Of a DNA stretch of 64,000 bases, positions 62,959 through 64,000 are shown one piece after another. Position 1 is the stretch's first letter. Each line of letters opens with the position of its first letter. Source of the stretch: Citrobacter freundii (GTDB taxonomy: Bacteria > Bacteroidota > Bacteroidia > Chitinophagales > Chitinophagaceae); NCBI GenBank assembly GCA_003243445.1, contig QFQQ01000008.1, positions 80,753 to 144,752 of the forward strand, written 5' to 3'. Under the pieces are notes generated by a model. That model searched no databases, had not been told where the DNA came from, and worked only from the letters and a program-made list of their open reading frames with translations. Both the position numbers and the translations under genes were made by a program.

Positions 62959-63828
62959 ATGAACAGGCGGCATTTTTTAACAGGAGTAATAGCTATGAGC
63001 AGTTTAGCAGGGTTAAAGAAATTTACGGATGAACTGAGCAGTGATGATCAGCGGATGCCGGTTCTTTTTATGGGACACGGTTCTCCCATGAATGGCATAG
63101 AAAATAATGAGTTCAGTCTTCAATGGGAAAAAATGGGCAGGCAGCTGCCTGTTCCTAAAGCCATACTCGTGATCTCTGCGCACTGGCTGACACGCGGCAC
63201 GCATGTTACCGCAATGGATCATCCCGCGACCATTCACGATTTTGGCGGCTTTCCGCAGGAGCTTTTCGACGTGCAGTATCCTGCTCCCGGCGATCCGTTA
63301 CTGGCGGCAGAAACACGTGATCTTATTAAAACGACCAACGTTGGGTTAGACCATGACTGGGGCCTGGATCATGGCGCCTGGTCCGTAGTGAAAAGAATGT
63401 ATCCCGAGGCAAAGATCCCGGTGATACAGCTGAGTATAGATTACAGTCAGCCGGCATCATATCATTACGAACTGGCAAAGCAACTCGCATCACTCAGACA
63501 AAAAGGCGTGTTGATCCTTGGCAGTGGAAACATCATTCATAATCTCCGCATGGTGGCCTGGGATAAAATGAATGTGCCGAACTATGGATATGACTGGGCA
63601 ATCGAGTTGCATGAGATATTCAATCAGAAGTTATTGAATGGGGATCATCAGGCTTTGATCAATTACGAGAAACTAAACCCTGCGGCTAAGCTCGCTATTC
63701 CAACACCGGATCACTATTACCCTTTGATGTATGTATTGGGTTTGCAGGATAAAAAAGATAAAGTGGAATTGTTCAATGATAAGCTTGTAGCGGGTTCGTT
63801 GAGTATGACGTCGGTGAAATTGAGTTGA
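62959..63828 (+). CDS. 4,5-DOPA dioxygenase extradiol-like (YgiD family)
   Basis: 289 residues. Starts MNRRHFLTGVIAMSSLAGLK, a Tat-like signal region, then VLFMGHGSPMNGIE (His40), ISAHWLTRGTH (His75), HDFGGFPQELF and LGSGNIIHNLR (His near 194), the metal ligands of LigB-type class III extradiol dioxygenases. The E. coli homologue is cytosolic, so a Tat-type N-terminus is unusual and should be checked. Third gene of the Crp-site operon; repeat B3 begins 29 bp after its stop. Confidence 0.88.
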   Translation: MNRRHFLTGVIAMSSLAGLKKFTDELSSDDQRMPVLFMGHGSPMNGIENNEFSLQWEKMGRQLPVPKAILVISAHWLTRGTHVTAMDHPATIHDFGGFPQELFDVQYPAPGDPLLAAETRDLIKTTNVGLDHDWGLDHGAWSVVKRMYPEAKIPVIQLSIDYSQPASYHYELAKQLASLRQKGVLILGSGNIIHNLRMVAWDKMNVPNYGYDWAIELHEIFNQKLLNGDHQALINYEKLNPAAKLAIPTPDHYYPLMYVLGLQDKKDKVELFNDKLVAGSLSMTSVKLS

Positions 63829-63857
63829 TACTGCATGGATGTGTCTTTGGGTTTGAT

Positions 63858-64000
63858 TGGCGTAGGGCCCCCTCTAAATCTCCCCCTTCAGGGGAGACTT
63901 TGCTTTCCGACATAAGGCACCCCTTTTTTGAATCGTACATCTGTATTCGATATAAAATGACACATCTTTAAAAAGCGACCTAAAGTCTCCCCTGAAGGGG
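63858..64000. repeat. 3'-end inverted repeat, family B, copy 3, cut by window end
   Basis: GGCGTAGGGCCCCCTCTAAA and TCTCCCCCTTCAGGGGAGAC begin at 63858; a partly mirrored AAAGTCTCCCCTGAAGGGG runs into the end of the window. It lies directly 3' of the dioxygenase gene. Confidence 0.85.

Noticed and set aside
1..64000. CRISPR arrays and tRNA/rRNA genes
   Set aside because: No direct-repeat/spacer pattern and no tRNA T-loop-like or rRNA sequence was noticed by eye; a scan with dedicated tools was not possible.

Overview
The window looks like chromosomal DNA of a Bacteroidota bacterium, most likely family Chitinophagaceae or a close relative. The evidence is the rpmB-rpmG-DUF4295-ftsY block, Bacteroidota-type promoters (TAnnTTTG boxes with a TTTG about 20 bp upstream), DUF6443/YD-repeat RHS proteins, an outer-membrane beta-barrel receptor-like protein, and many genes without Shine-Dalgarno sequences. 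No rRNA, tRNA or CRISPR array was seen.

Layout. 0-18.6 kb is housekeeping: a partial ABC exporter, FGGY sugar kinase, ftsY, three small ribosomal genes, an AI-2E family transporter, VOC, YccF, SDR, an OM beta-barrel protein, a TetR regulator flanked by two identical palindromic operators, fabF, lpdA and pcm. This stretch and the 55.7-64 kb stretch carry several families of long inverted repeats that sit directly 3' of stop codons.

18.8-31.3 kb is a minus-strand polymorphic-toxin operon. It encodes a coiled-coil/beta-barrel protein, a large secreted YD-repeat protein, a glutathione-peroxidase-fold protein without its catalytic residues, a DUF6443 RHS protein with a putative JAB-type metallopeptidase tip, and a coupled lipoprotein (likely immunity). 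An orphan frameshifted RHS tip (Ntox44-like) follows with two more candidate immunity genes. 31.4-32.6 and 37.9-38.4 kb hold decayed gene fragments.

32.8-55 kb reads as a defence island. It has a phospholipase D-like/SLATT-like/patatin operon, a HEPN (Rx4H) protein, a PD-(D/E)XK nuclease-HerA-RmuC operon whose left edge interrupts sbcD, a DUF4062-AlbA_2/ATPase pair with an in-frame amber codon, an XRE-NucS-like-unknown operon, a LytTR-like protein, a YhcG (DUF1016) nuclease, a KAP NTPase and an IS110 fragment. The most promising undescribed systems are the PLD-SLATT-patatin operon, the HerA-nuclease-RmuC trio, the XRE-NucS-unknown operon and the RHS operon with its pseudo-GPx.

55.7-64 kb returns to housekeeping: phosphohexomutase, DUF2279, phosphoribosyltransferase, a membrane Fe-S protein, and a Crp/Fnr regulator followed by a three-gene operon with a perfect TGTGA-N6-TCACA site upstream. 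All functions are read from sequence motifs by eye; no searches were run.
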